Below, in pieces: positions 17,274-25,927 of a DNA stretch of 64,000 nt. A model generated the notes under the pieces. The model saw only the letters and a list, made by a program, of their open reading frames with translations. It searched no databases and was not told the DNA's origin. The translations under genes were made by a program, and so were the position numbers. The first letter of the stretch is position 1, and every line of letters begins with the position of its first letter. The stretch is taken from contig NZ_JARXXV010000001.1 of the NCBI RefSeq assembly GCF_029893825.1, positions 1 to 64,000 of the forward strand, in the 5' to 3' direction. The stretch comes from Aurantimicrobium minutum (GTDB lineage Bacteria > Actinomycetota > Actinomycetes > Actinomycetales > Microbacteriaceae).

Positions 17274-17866
17274 TTTGAAACTTCACGATCCTTCAGCATC
17301 ACTAAAGCCAGTTCAACGCGTGATTCTGCTTCAAGTTTCTTCATCGCTCGTGAAACGTAAGTTTTTACTGTCTCAATCCCAACGCCTAAATATTCCGCAA
17401 TTTCGGTGTTAGTCATTCCCCGCGAAACTAGCTTTCCAACCTGAATTTCACGTTGTGAGAGATGTGAAAAATCACTAATTATTTGTGCCGGGAATTGACC
17501 TTTAAGGGAATCGATAAACTCTGTCACATCAAGTTTTGAGATAAGCCTCACATCAAGACCATTAGCTGCCTCGTACATCTCTCGAGACTCTGAAGCTGTC
17601 ATGAGTACAACCTCAATATTTGGAAATCTTGATCGGACCGCTGCGGCCAGATGAAGACCTGAACGGTTACCTAAACGAACATCGGCAAGAACAATATCTG
17701 GCTGCTGAGAAATAATGACTCTCAGTGCTTCCTCCGCACTTACGGCAGATTCAATTATTTCAAGCCAAGGCTTGCATGCGGCAAGCAACAGCACTCCTTG
17801 CAAGACAAGTGGATCATCATCAACTACTAAAACCCTTACCGGTTTATTCTCGCCAACTTGTGACAC
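17270..17866 (-). CDS. LuxR/NarL-family response regulator
   Basis: A 198-residue two-domain regulator. The receiver domain has the acidic cluster VDDDP (15-19), phospho-acceptor Asp62 in VLADVRLG, the MTAS switch Thr and the conserved Lys in ISKLD. The C-terminal GerE-type HTH reads LSQREIQVGKLVSRGMTNTE then LGVGIETVKTYVSRAMKKL. It is very likely the partner of the convergent kinase. GerE domains bind roughly 7-2-7 inverted repeats as dimers, which matches the operator-like TGTAGCCC-NN-GGGCTACA sites in this element, one of which lies about 95 bp upstream of this gene. Confidence 0.9.
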   Translation of the reverse strand: MSQVGENKPVRVLVVDDDPLVLQGVLLLAACKPWLEIIESAVSAEEALRVIISQQPDIVLADVRLGNRSGLHLAAAVRSRFPNIEVVLMTASESREMYEAANGLDVRLISKLDVTEFIDSLKGQFPAQIISDFSHLSQREIQVGKLVSRGMTNTEIAEYLGVGIETVKTYVSRAMKKLEAESRVELALVMLKDREVSN

Positions 17867-17958
17867 TAGAAAGCCTCCACTATTCGAGCACTTCCCAGCA
17901 TCTATTCAGGAAAGGCTCTGTACAAAGAATAGTTACAATTAGAGTTAGTCGATCCAAA

Positions 17959-17978
17959 CTGTAGCCCTGGGGCTACAG
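17959..17978. promoter_or_regulatory. Perfect operator-like palindrome upstream of the first LAxTG gene
   Basis: CTGTAGCCCTGGGGCTACAG has perfect 9-bp arms around a 2-nt centre. It lies 56 nt before the ATG of the surface-protein gene at 18035 and 92 nt upstream of the divergent response-regulator start. It is the best copy in the window and defines the motif. Confidence 0.75.
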
Positions 17979-18034
17979 CCTTAACAAGGGAAGTCGATCC
18001 TTACCCAACTTCTCAACTAATAGAAACAGCATTC

Positions 18035-19615
18035 ATGCGCAAATATGGAGTTCAGACCACAAAGCAAACTCTACGTAACACTGTTTCTGTAGTGCTTCTA
18101 TCATTATTTTTGAGCCTTGCGGGAATGCAGGCTGCTATGGCGACAAGTGCAGTGTGGAGCGTTCCTGGATCGATACTCGCTCAGTCGACTCAAATTGCCG
18201 ACTCACCTGTCGTAGCTTTTGACGGTTACGGCAATGCCACAGCAGCGTGGATACAGTCTGATGGTTCAACAAATCTCGTCATGACATCAACTCGCCCCCC
18301 AGGCGGTTCCTGGTCGGCACCAGATACTCTGTCAAACGCAGGAGTGTATGCAGACCAGCCCTCAATTTCAGTGAATTCGACAGGCGATACCCTTGTAATG
18401 TGGCGTTCGGCAAATACACTTGGCGGTGCAAGTTCGGTAGTTACCGCGTCTAAGACCGCCGGCAGCACATGGACAAGTCCAGTTTCCCTTACAACTTCTG
18501 CCCCGGGAACCTCGTATATTCAAGGTGCACTTGACACTAACGGGAATGCAGTAGCCATCTGGGCACGGTGGAATGGCAGTAACAATATAGTTCAAACGGC
18601 CAATAAACCAGCTGGCGGATCGTGGACCACTCCAACTAATTTATCCACTCTGGGCCAAGAATCTGGAAGCCCCAGAATTGTTACAGATGCGACAGGCAAT
18701 ACGACAGCCATCTGGATTACATACGGAACGTTTGGCGGAGGCTCAGTGATGGCATCCTCAACAACGTTAAACGGGAACTGGGCTACTCCAACAGTTCTAG
18801 CTAGTTCACCCCAAGGAGTGGAACAACCCGGACTTGGAGTCGACGCAAGCGGCAATGTTACTGCTATATGGTTATGGTCAAACCCGAGTTACCAAGCCGC
18901 CTTACAATCGTCTGTCTCGACCACTTTCGGAAGTTGGTCATCAACTGTGACAGTTACTACAGACCCGGTAGCTGAACTTCAGCTTTATATCGATGCAAAT
19001 GGTAATGCATCAATTATCTGGACCTCGTGGAGTGGTGGCTCTATTATCAAATCCTCCTACCGCCCATTTGCGGGAAGTTGGGAAACCCCAGTCAATGTAT
19101 CAACGTTGAACTCTGTAGGGCTTTCTACACCACAGATTGTGATGGACTCTTTTGGGAACAGGACAGCTGTGTGGATTGCTTATGATGTGAACTACAAGTC
19201 GACTGCCAAAGTTGCGTCAATGCCTGCTGGCGGCAGCTGGCAAAGCGAAATCACTCTGAATTCAAACACTCAAGATTATGCATTCAACCCTGAGTTAGCA
19301 GTAGATAATTCTGGAAATGTCATTGCTATGTATCACGGGAATTTTACGGGTGGGATAAATGCTTTCGTTGCATTCTCTGACGCAATAATGCCAACTCCGA
19401 CTCCGACTCCGACTCCTAGCCAAACCCCCAACGGTTCAGGATCAACACCGTCAGTAACACCTACCAGCGATCCACTCGTATCTGCAGCAGCTTCTTCCTC
19501 GTCCCTTGCAAATACAGGCGCGAAAATCAATGTCACATTGATAATTTTCGCATTTGTATTTTTCATACTTGGTAGTGGATTATTTGCATTTAGATTGTTG
19601 CAAAACCGCCGCTAA
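18035..19615 (+). CDS. LAxTG-anchored surface protein with seven propeller-like repeats (paralogue 1)
   Basis: A 526-residue exported protein. A signal peptide lies at 1-36 (hydrophobic VVLLSLFLSLAGMQAAMA). Seven repeats of about 50-60 residues follow, each with a D-x-x-G-N-x-T-A-x-W strand and a G-G-S-W-x-x-P strand (for example GGSWSAPDTLS, GGSWTTPTNLS, AGSWETPVNVS), which suggests a seven-bladed beta-propeller. A Thr-Pro stalk (PTPTPTPTPSQTP) leads to the sorting signal SLANTGAK, a hydrophobic helix and a basic tail (LLQNRR). LAxTG is the recognition motif of class E sortases, so it should be linked to the cell wall. Paralogues are at 27729 and 30929. No sortase is in the window. A perfect operator-like palindrome lies upstream. 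Confidence 0.85.
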   Translation: MRKYGVQTTKQTLRNTVSVVLLSLFLSLAGMQAAMATSAVWSVPGSILAQSTQIADSPVVAFDGYGNATAAWIQSDGSTNLVMTSTRPPGGSWSAPDTLSNAGVYADQPSISVNSTGDTLVMWRSANTLGGASSVVTASKTAGSTWTSPVSLTTSAPGTSYIQGALDTNGNAVAIWARWNGSNNIVQTANKPAGGSWTTPTNLSTLGQESGSPRIVTDATGNTTAIWITYGTFGGGSVMASSTTLNGNWATPTVLASSPQGVEQPGLGVDASGNVTAIWLWSNPSYQAALQSSVSTTFGSWSSTVTVTTDPVAELQLYIDANGNASIIWTSWSGGSIIKSSYRPFAGSWETPVNVSTLNSVGLSTPQIVMDSFGNRTAVWIAYDVNYKSTAKVASMPAGGSWQSEITLNSNTQDYAFNPELAVDNSGNVIAMYHGNFTGGINAFVAFSDAIMPTPTPTPTPSQTPNGSGSTPSVTPTSDPLVSAAASSSSLANTGAKINVTLIIFAFVFFILGSGLFAFRLLQNRR

Positions 19616-20112
19616 ATTCCATGCTGTGCAAAACATTTATTGATGCATGAACATCATTTTTAAGAGGATAGCTTTACCCTTCACACCCTCATTAATTGAT
19701 GCATATTTTGGCATTGCGGAGGCTATGTCTCGCCCAATAGTGAAGTTGGGCAAAGATAACACTAATTTCTTGGGGTAATGATTCTCTGATTACTTTTGCA
19801 CGCCCAAGTCAAAGTGGATGAGGTTTATCATCCTTGGCAGCACGAGGGCTTACATTTCCATATTTTTGGACGTAAATATTCCACGTCATTTAGATCACTC
19901 AGCACGTATGTGAAGGAGCTCCCTGCACATGACTTCTTTGGAATGTGCGCATATACATTACGGATTATTCAAATCGAATTGTCTGAGAATACGTTAGCCA
20001 ACAAGGTTCCAGCAATTCTTTTGTAACCGTTAGGCCACAAGCTCTTTTTGGCGCTAGATAGTAAATGTAGTTTTTAAATCACTATTTCAAAATACTGTGG
20101 GGACAAAATATC
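19616..20112. other. 497-bp intergenic stretch; half-site-like TGTGGGGACA near 20094
   Basis: I see no convincing gene: the only open frame of note starts with TTG and has no ribosome-binding site. Near 20094-20103, CTGTGGGGACAAA resembles one arm of the cargo operator motif directly before the next gene's ATG at 20113. The other arm is absent. Confidence 0.4.
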
Positions 20113-20601
20113 ATGGAAAATTTCACCGGAATTCCTGAAGACACAGCACTATTTATTGCAATTCTGCTCGTTGTTGCATCCATCATTGCCATCGGCATTT
20201 TTGTTTTTACGGTTATTGCTTACATGTTCTTTTTTGCAAAATTTGAAAGACCGCGTTGGTCAGCTTGGATTCCCATTTGGTTTGAATGGAACATGTTCAA
20301 GTGCGCAGGAATGTCCACTGCTTGGATTCTCATTCCCATCATTGCTTGGTCATATCCTTTTGTGATCGGATATTTTTACGGTGACTATGTAACCCAAAAT
20401 CCCGTTTTTGGTTTGATTAATTGGATAGATATTTTAGTCTCCATCGCTTATCTCACTGTGATGTGGATTTCTGCGGCACGTATTTCAGTGAAATTGGGAT
20501 TTAGGAGAGCACTCGTGTTAGTTGCAATCTTCGCTGAACCGGTTTGGGCGGGAATTATTGGTCTTGGCAAGTCACAACCTTCTGAACAATCTACAAATTA
20601 A
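20113..20601 (+). CDS. Four-helix membrane protein, DUF5684-like
   Basis: The 162-residue protein has hydrophobic segments at about 12-42, 68-87, 100-121 and 131-148. The loop AKFERPRWSAWIPIWFEWNM, with GMSTAWILIPIIAW after it, matches the pattern of DUF5684-type proteins (a small residue-rich loop, W-A-x-W-I-P-I-W, then helix). These are small integral membrane proteins of unknown function. The start ATG follows GTGGGGAC. A short second frame begins 17 nt after the stop. Confidence 0.6.
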   Translation: MENFTGIPEDTALFIAILLVVASIIAIGIFVFTVIAYMFFFAKFERPRWSAWIPIWFEWNMFKCAGMSTAWILIPIIAWSYPFVIGYFYGDYVTQNPVFGLINWIDILVSIAYLTVMWISAARISVKLGFRRALVLVAIFAEPVWAGIIGLGKSQPSEQSTN

Positions 20602-20617
20602 GGATGCTGTCCTTGTC

Positions 20618-20863
20618 ATGACCATCTCATCAATTTCGTACAGTGCAATGATTTCGATCACAAATTGTGCCAACTCCCCACGATTCGGTCTTGGCACTAA
20701 TGAGTCTTTGTATGGCATGACTTTTCAATCGGCCATCGCCACTTCTTCCGATTCAGACATCAGTGGACAGCCCGATGTGGGGTGGATTATTTGGGTCGTA
20801 AGCTGCATAATCGCTGCCGTATGGATTGCACTCTATATTTTCAAGCAATCAAGATCAAAATGA
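20618..20863 (+). CDS. Small protein with C-terminal membrane helix (weak)
   Basis: ATG 20618 opens an 81-residue frame, MTISSISYSAMISITN, with a single strong C-terminal helix (VGWIIWVVSCIIAAVWIALYIF) and a basic end (KQSRSK). Only 16 nt separate it from the preceding membrane-protein gene. The ribosome-binding site is poor. It may be a tail-anchored protein or a spurious frame. Confidence 0.35.
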   Translation: MTISSISYSAMISITNCANSPRFGLGTNESLYGMTFQSAIATSSDSDISGQPDVGWIIWVVSCIIAAVWIALYIFKQSRSK

Positions 20864-21032
20864 CAGAGGGTACAGATTCCATGCCGGAGTAAGTGAGAAG
20901 TTGTCCGGTCCTCTATTGCGAGTAATTAACGCCCTCAGTTCATCCGTTACATCAGCAATGACGTGTTGAAAATAAGTAGTCATCCGGCGAAGCCAGAATG
21001 TGGATGTCTAGGCTAAACAATGCGTAAAGGAT

Positions 21033-21068
21033 TCGCCGCCTAGAGAAATCAATTTCTCTAGGCGGCGA
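21033..21068. terminator. Long perfect hairpin downstream of the amidohydrolase
   Basis: A perfect 17-bp inverted repeat (21033-21049 and 21052-21068) around CA lies 18 nt past the stop of the minus-strand amidohydrolase gene. It is most likely its terminator, though no long T-run follows. The region 20864-21032 has nothing else I can support. Confidence 0.65.
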
Positions 21069-21086
21069 TTCAAGCCGATACTGCTT

Positions 21087-22049
21087 CTACAGATTCCAAT
21101 CCTTCGGATCAAAAACTTTCTCTGCATTACCGCGATATATTTCTTCGACCGTAACCTCATCCAGTCCAGATTCTTGAACGTAATCAACAGCTCGTTTAAA
21201 AATTGGTCCAGATTCATAAGGAAAATCAGTACCGAAAAGCAGACGAGACGATCCAAACGTAGCGTCAGCAGCTTGGAGTGCAGGTACATGCCCATGCCCC
21301 ACAGTGTCGTACCACATTTTCTTTGCTTCGAGGCTTGGGCGATATGGCGTTGATGGTGCTTCCCACTGGTACTGATTATCGAGTCGTTGCATCAACATAG
21401 GTAATGCACCACCTAAGTGAGAGTTAATAATTTTGATATTGGGGTAGAGCGAAGGTATGCCATTAATAATCATGTCTACTATCGAAACGGTGTCTTCCAC
21501 GGGGGCTCCAACCATCCATGTCATGGGCGCATCCTTGATCAAAAGTGATTGAACAGACTCACCTGCTGGATGAACGTATAGGACCGTGCCTCGCCGATTG
21601 AGTTCAGCCCAGATTGGAGAAAATTTCTCATCCGTGAATGGAATTCCCTGCACAGTAGTAGTTGTCGCAACACCAACAAAACCAGGAAGAGAGAGAGCTC
21701 GATCCAACTCATCTAGTGATTGTTCAATATGCGGAAGCGGCAACGAAGCGAACGCTCGAAATCTTGTTGGATGTGCCGCGACCACTGCAGCGTATTGGTC
21801 ATTGACAAACTGGGCAGCAGCGACAGCCTTTATTGCATTAGAACCATAGGGCATTTGCGGTGAAGTGGAGAGAACTTGAACTTGCACACCAGTGCGATCC
21901 ATCAAGTCAAGCCGTGCTGAGAGTTCCGGTCCGCCGCCTGCACCCTGGCCACGTTGAGTATCGGTGTCGGTTTTTCCCAGATCTTTAATGAGATCTAGGT
22001 AGTCATCAGTCCAATAGTGGGCATGCACGTCAATAGCGTGTGGATTCAT
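21087..22049 (-). CDS. Amidohydrolase family protein (ACMSD-like)
   Basis: A 320-residue metal-dependent hydrolase of the amidohydrolase-2 type. IDVHAHYW (6-13) supplies the first H-x-H metal ligands, LYVHPAGE a third His around 156, INSHLGGALPML a fourth near 210, and LLFGTDFPYE the C-terminal Asp near 270. These motifs match the aminocarboxymuconate-semialdehyde decarboxylase group, which acts on aromatic-acid breakdown products. The actual substrate is unknown and no aromatic pathway surrounds it. An imperfect CCCC/GGGG inverted repeat lies 78 nt upstream. Confidence 0.85.
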   Translation of the reverse strand: MNPHAIDVHAHYWTDDYLDLIKDLGKTDTDTQRGQGAGGGPELSARLDLMDRTGVQVQVLSTSPQMPYGSNAIKAVAAAQFVNDQYAAVVAAHPTRFRAFASLPLPHIEQSLDELDRALSLPGFVGVATTTTVQGIPFTDEKFSPIWAELNRRGTVLYVHPAGESVQSLLIKDAPMTWMVGAPVEDTVSIVDMIINGIPSLYPNIKIINSHLGGALPMLMQRLDNQYQWEAPSTPYRPSLEAKKMWYDTVGHGHVPALQAADATFGSSRLLFGTDFPYESGPIFKRAVDYVQESGLDEVTVEEIYRGNAEKVFDPKDWNL

Positions 22050-22127
22050 TTAAAACGTCCTCAAGGTAGTTTCGAAGGGTTTACCCGTCCTAAGGTATGT
22101 GTCGAAATTCAAAAGTGGAACGCCATC

Positions 22128-22144
22128 TCACCCCACAGGGGACA
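22128..22144. promoter_or_regulatory. Operator-like repeat upstream of the amidohydrolase
   Basis: On the minus strand it reads TGTCCCC-TGT-GGGGTGA, a 7-3-7 inverted repeat with one mismatched pair, 78 nt upstream of the gene start. It shares the TGTCCCC arm with sites at 24069 and 34223. Confidence 0.4.
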
Positions 22145-22703
22145 AATTCATGCATAGCGGCGGCATTAAGTCCGCCTAGATATTGCACAACTTCTTGTAC
22201 GCAGATTACGTGCATGTTTGATGCACTGGTTGCACTGGTGTTGTGTCAGAAATTTGAAATTGTGCACACTTCACTTTGGATGCGAATTCCCGCATTTAAT
22301 TAATTATTGAAAATGCGTAGTCAGTGTTGGAGAACAATCTCAGATAGAGAAAAACGTTAATTTCGCCCCATCAATGACTATGTAATAGAACTTATACGAA
22401 GAAAAAGTAATAACTGAGTTAAGAGCACATATTCCGAAGTCACCTGCCAGAGGTTTACAACTAAAAAACCTCGCACAACCTCACTCACATTGCTCGCAAT
22501 AGTTTGTTGAGTCCTTTCTTCCTCATGTCTTACTTAGGTCGTCTGATCCGGACAAGTTTGAATTGTGATTTGAATCTTTGCCGCTCAAATTCTGAACATG
22601 AAAATTATGCATGAACGACCTTGATAAACAAGTTGTCGTCGCTCGAAGGTGAACAAGTGAGCTTCTAATTATCCAGATATGTTCCCGAGTCCACACCATC
22701 CTT
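22145..22703. other. Gene-free stretch within an 884-bp gap
   Basis: No coding region is supported between the amidohydrolase and the lipocalin-like gene at 22934. The stretch is AT-rich with no recognisable feature until the operator-like site at 22704 and the structured leader that follows. Confidence 0.5.
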
Positions 22704-22721
22704 TGTAATCCCTGGGCTACA
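22704..22721. promoter_or_regulatory. Operator-like palindrome before the structured leader
   Basis: TGTAATCC-CT-GGGCTACA, with outer bases CTT/AAG extending the inverted repeat to 11-bp arms with two mismatches. It lies 212 nt before the ATG at 22934 and about 73 nt before the RNA hairpins at 22795, so the promoter probably lies between. Confidence 0.65.
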
Positions 22722-22794
22722 AAGTATGTGGCATTGGAAACTACTCATATACATTAATTTCTCATCCAAGTAATTCCTCGATTACTAAGGAAAA

Positions 22795-22888
22795 AGGCAA
22801 GCCCTGACACAGGGAAATGTTGACTTGCCTGGGGTCATTGCTTTCGCAAACATGCCGACCTCAACTCCGGTGCGAAAGTAGTGACCCC
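22795..22888 (+). ncRNA. Structured RNA leader or small RNA with two long stem-loops
   Basis: First element: AGGCAAG (22795-22801) pairs with CTTGCCT (22824-22830), enclosing a CCCT-GACAC-AGGG hairpin. Second element: 22831-22848 pairs with 22871-22888 over 18 consecutive positions, 16 Watson-Crick and two G-U pairs, around a 22-nt loop. Because the two imperfect positions pair only as RNA wobble pairs, selection on an RNA structure is likely. It ends 45 nt before the ATG at 22934. It may be a regulatory 5' leader, an attenuator or an independent small RNA; it matches no riboswitch I know. Confidence 0.5.
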
Positions 22889-22933
22889 GTCTCTCCAGCT
22901 AGTGAAATGACACGACTCGAGAAAGTGTGAGAA

Positions 22934-23353
22934 ATGGCAGCCTCCATCATAGGCGTTTGGAAACTTCAACATCTCATCCGAACAAATCTTCATATTTGTG
23001 AGACTGTGCTTCCATACGGGAATGAACCATATGGATTCATCACCTTCATGGCAGACGGGACGTTCTCAAATACTGTCGCGTCACAAGATAATCAAGGTCA
23101 ACTCATTGCAGAGTCTGGGAAATACATAACACGCGCTAAGAAAAAAGTCGAACTTCGCTTCAGATCCGCTTTTGATGAAACTGGCATCGAAAACACCGAA
23201 ATTCGCAGCTATCAAATCGATCATGATGTGCTGACGATTGCCTCTTGTCTTCAGGATGAAAGCGGATATGAATATTTAGAGACCTTGGTGTGGCATCGCT
23301 GGCCGGTTCGTACCGAAAATCAAGGTAACCCCTCAGTCACAGTGAATGCTTGA
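22934..23353 (+). CDS. Lipocalin-like small protein
   Basis: The 139-residue protein opens IIGVWKLQHLIRTN, carrying the G-x-W-x-L signature of lipocalin-like domains. YGFITFMADGTFSNTV and SGKYITRAKKKVELRF follow as beta strands, typical of the PF13924 type (a beta-barrel domain with no firm function). It is the second lipocalin-like protein of the cargo (the other is at 14628). The GAP-family gene begins 13 nt later, so the two are probably one operon. Upstream lies the two-hairpin leader and an operator-like site. Confidence 0.7.
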   Translation: MAASIIGVWKLQHLIRTNLHICETVLPYGNEPYGFITFMADGTFSNTVASQDNQGQLIAESGKYITRAKKKVELRFRSAFDETGIENTEIRSYQIDHDVLTIASCLQDESGYEYLETLVWHRWPVRTENQGNPSVTVNA

Positions 23354-23366
23354 CTGAGTTGACATT

Positions 23367-24017
23367 GTGACTTCTGACCAGATTGCTCTCTTAGTCCCGC
23401 TTGCGATGGGCCTTATTGCAAGCCCCGTACCTCTTGCTGAACTGGTAGTCATCCTGATTGCTCAGGGAAGGGTGCGAAATTCAATACTATTCATTACTTT
23501 CCAAGGGATCTTCCTCATCATCGGACTTGTGGCAGGAAGTTATTTCTCAAAATCTCTTGCAACGCTCCCATCTGTGCCGAGTTCGATTCAATTCATCATT
23601 GAGTTGATTCTTGGTGTCACACTGGTGATTGGAGGGGCTATTTATGCAACGAGGAAACGTTCAGCCCCGTCTCAATCTCAGCAATCAAATAGCAAGCGCA
23701 TCCACACTGGAACTGTGATATTCCTCGCGTTAAGCGCAACATTAGCCAATCCAGTAAATTTGCCGCTCATATTGGCCGCAGGCCATGTAATCAATACATA
23801 CACTGCGACAGAAATGTTGAGTGCCGCCTTATTCCTATTGGTCTCGCTAATGCCTTTTATCTTTATCGTCCTAATTGGTATAGCTGGAGGTGCCAAATCC
23901 GCGCAACTTCTACATACACTTCGTGTCTGGTTGATGAAACACAGTCACACCATTAATGTTATTTTCTTTGAAATTTTAGGCATCTGTTTAATACTCATAG
24001 CCTTCAAATCAATGTAA
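23367..24017 (+). CDS. GAP/Sap-family (LysE-like) membrane protein
   Basis: A 216-residue protein with about six transmembrane helices, starting at GTG 23367. The opening MGLIASPVPLAELVVILIAQ, with conserved small residues and a central basic loop (KRIHTGTVIFLALSATLANPVNLPL), fits the actinobacterial GAP (Sap, sulfolipid-addressing) family related to LysE exporters. These are thought to help export lipids or small molecules. It follows the lipocalin-like gene by 13 nt, and a lipocalin-fold partner beside a lipid exporter is suggestive but unproven. Confidence 0.75.
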   Translation: MTSDQIALLVPLAMGLIASPVPLAELVVILIAQGRVRNSILFITFQGIFLIIGLVAGSYFSKSLATLPSVPSSIQFIIELILGVTLVIGGAIYATRKRSAPSQSQQSNSKRIHTGTVIFLALSATLANPVNLPLILAAGHVINTYTATEMLSAALFLLVSLMPFIFIVLIGIAGGAKSAQLLHTLRVWLMKHSHTINVIFFEILGICLILIAFKSM

Positions 24018-24068
24018 TTCTCAAAGAAGAAGAGGACCGAGGCGCCACCGGATAACGATTCCCTTCAT

Positions 24069-24087
24069 TGTCCCCAAACCGGTTACA
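24069..24087. promoter_or_regulatory. Operator-like repeat upstream of the RCC1-repeat surface protein
   Basis: TGTCCCCA-AAC-CGGTTACA lies 95 nt before the ATG at 24183. It keeps the TGT and TACA ends and the CCC/GG pairs of the cargo motif, with a 3-nt centre. Confidence 0.45.
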
Positions 24088-24182
24088 AAACTTGAAATCG
24101 CCTGAAAAACCAATGTTTTATTAACAATGGTGTTCCTTATAAAGATGCGCCCAGCTACCTTGGCACCCACTAACAAGAATTC

Positions 24183-25913
24183 ATGGATATGAAAATCAAA
24201 GACCTTAGCATTGCTGCTCTCTCTGCGTTCCTTCTTAGTTTAGGAATGGTCCTTCCCGCACAAGCGGTCGTGACGCCAACGTCCGGCCCCGCATCTGGTG
24301 GGACAGTGGCCACCATTGATGGCATCAAATTTGTACAAATCGCTACCTCTGTCGGCGGTGAACATCATCTTGGGCTCACGAGTGAGGGGACAGTGTATTC
24401 GTGGGGAATGAACACGTATGGCGCTCTCGGTAACGGCACACAGTCAAATTCATCAATTCCTGTGCAGGTCAAAGGCGTTGGGGGAAGCGGTTTCCTAACA
24501 GGTATCAAATATGTTGCAGCGTCGTCCTACAGCTCTTACGCAATTTCAATTAGTGGTGAAGTTTTTGCCTGGGGAGATAACCAATATGGTGAGCTTGGAG
24601 ATGGGGCCCCTGTTTATCAGCCTCAGCCGGTTTTCAGCACCACCCCTGTGCAGGTATTAGGTGTCGGCGGTTCGGGTTCTCTTACCAATATCGTTGAAAT
24701 TTCTGGTGGTGGTAACCATGTGATTGCGTTAAACAGTTCGGGGGATGTTTTTACGTGGGGACAGTCAATGGTGGGTCAGCTAGGAAACGGAACCTATGCT
24801 GACACGTCACTTCCAGTGCAGCCAACTGGTGTCGGTGGCGGAGGCCCACTCACGGGAATAGTCCATGTGACAGCAGGGTGGCAGCACTCACTCGCGATTA
24901 CCCAGTCAAAAACTGTTCTTGCTTGGGGAGCAAATAGTTATGGGCAGTTGGGTATTAACCAGCCACTTGGATTTACTCCAACCCCGGAATATGTTGTTGG
25001 TGTTGGCGGAACCGGATTGTTAAGCAACATCACCGCTGTTTCAGCATCATTACATTCAATGGCCCTGTCTTCAAGTGGTGAGGTTTATGCTTGGGGCGCC
25101 AACTGGGGCGGTCAGCTAGGTGATGGCACCATATTCAGTAGCCAGGCTCCCGTTCAAACACGCGATATTGGTGGTACTGGCGTGCTGAGCGGCATTACCG
25201 CAATTCAGGCAGGAGTCCAGCAGGGTTATGCCATCACTACCGCAGGGGAACTTCTTTCTTGGGGTCCGAATATAAATGGCGAAACGGGAAACGGACTGCC
25301 TCCTGCAGGGAGCCTAGTCCCCGATTATGTTTCAGGAATTGGTGGAACAGGTCACCTCACTGGAGTCTCTTCCGTTGGGACAACATATGATTCAGCCTCT
25401 GCAGTGCTTACAAATGGTGACATCGTCAGCTGGGGCGCAAACCAATATGGACAACTCGGTAACGGGGTAAATGGCGGTAGCCCATTGCCAGCTATGGGGC
25501 CGAACTTCCGTCCAACCTCTATCGCTTTCGATGGAACCCCAGGCACATCTCTGAGCGCATCAGGATCAAGCTGGAATGTCACTACCCCCGCACATGCAGC
25601 TGCAACTGTCAATGTTGTAGGCACTGCAGACCTTTATGGAGGTTTGGTAATTGCTGGTGCACCTGTATCTTGGACGGCTGGAACATTCGAATATCTTGCA
25701 GCGGCATCAGCCCCTGTTAGTTCGCCAACTCCAACTCCTTCGGCATCTACTTCCGCATCACCGACGCCATCACAGTCTGCATCAAGTAACACAGCTTCGA
25801 GCTCTACCCCACTCGCCTACACAGGAAGCAGTTTTGTTCCACTTGCAGTACTAGCTGCAAGTGCTGTATTGGTCGGTCTCGTATTCCTGATTAGAAGACG
25901 TTCGTCTAAATAG
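24183..25913 (+). CDS. LAxTG-anchored surface protein with RCC1-type seven-repeat propeller
   Basis: A 576-residue exported protein. The signal peptide lies at about 1-30 (ending PAQAVV). Seven RCC1-type repeats follow, each with a W-G-x-N-x-x-G-x-L-G-x-G core: YSWGMNTYGALGNGT, FAWGDNQYGELGDGA, FTWGQSMVGQLGNGT, LAWGANSYGQLGINQ, YAWGANWGGQLGDGT, LSWGPNINGETGNGL and VSWGANQYGQLGNGV. RCC1 repeats form seven-bladed propellers. A Ser/Thr/Pro-rich stalk precedes the sorting signal TPLAYTGS, a hydrophobic helix and RRRSSK. LAYTG fits class E sortase. It has no sequence similarity to the three paralogues apart from this anchor, but appears to share the seven-bladed design. Confidence 0.88.
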   Translation: MDMKIKDLSIAALSAFLLSLGMVLPAQAVVTPTSGPASGGTVATIDGIKFVQIATSVGGEHHLGLTSEGTVYSWGMNTYGALGNGTQSNSSIPVQVKGVGGSGFLTGIKYVAASSYSSYAISISGEVFAWGDNQYGELGDGAPVYQPQPVFSTTPVQVLGVGGSGSLTNIVEISGGGNHVIALNSSGDVFTWGQSMVGQLGNGTYADTSLPVQPTGVGGGGPLTGIVHVTAGWQHSLAITQSKTVLAWGANSYGQLGINQPLGFTPTPEYVVGVGGTGLLSNITAVSASLHSMALSSSGEVYAWGANWGGQLGDGTIFSSQAPVQTRDIGGTGVLSGITAIQAGVQQGYAITTAGELLSWGPNINGETGNGLPPAGSLVPDYVSGIGGTGHLTGVSSVGTTYDSASAVLTNGDIVSWGANQYGQLGNGVNGGSPLPAMGPNFRPTSIAFDGTPGTSLSASGSSWNVTTPAHAAATVNVVGTADLYGGLVIAGAPVSWTAGTFEYLAAASAPVSSPTPTPSASTSASPTPSQSASSNTASSSTPLAYTGSSFVPLAVLAASAVLVGLVFLIRRRSSK

Positions 25914-25927
25914 TCATTTGCTGAGGA

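Noticed and set aside
19389-19420. ACTCCG/Thr-Pro codon repeat as a regulatory microsatellite
   Set aside because: It encodes the ordinary Thr-Pro stalk of the anchored protein. The unit length is a multiple of three, so length change would not switch the frame.
19796-20026. 76-residue frame after surface-protein paralogue 1
   Set aside because: TTG start with no ribosome-binding site and no recognisable domain.
22097-22303. 68-residue frame upstream of the amidohydrolase
   Set aside because: No start signal, Cys/Thr-rich random composition, and it spans the operator-like site at 22128.
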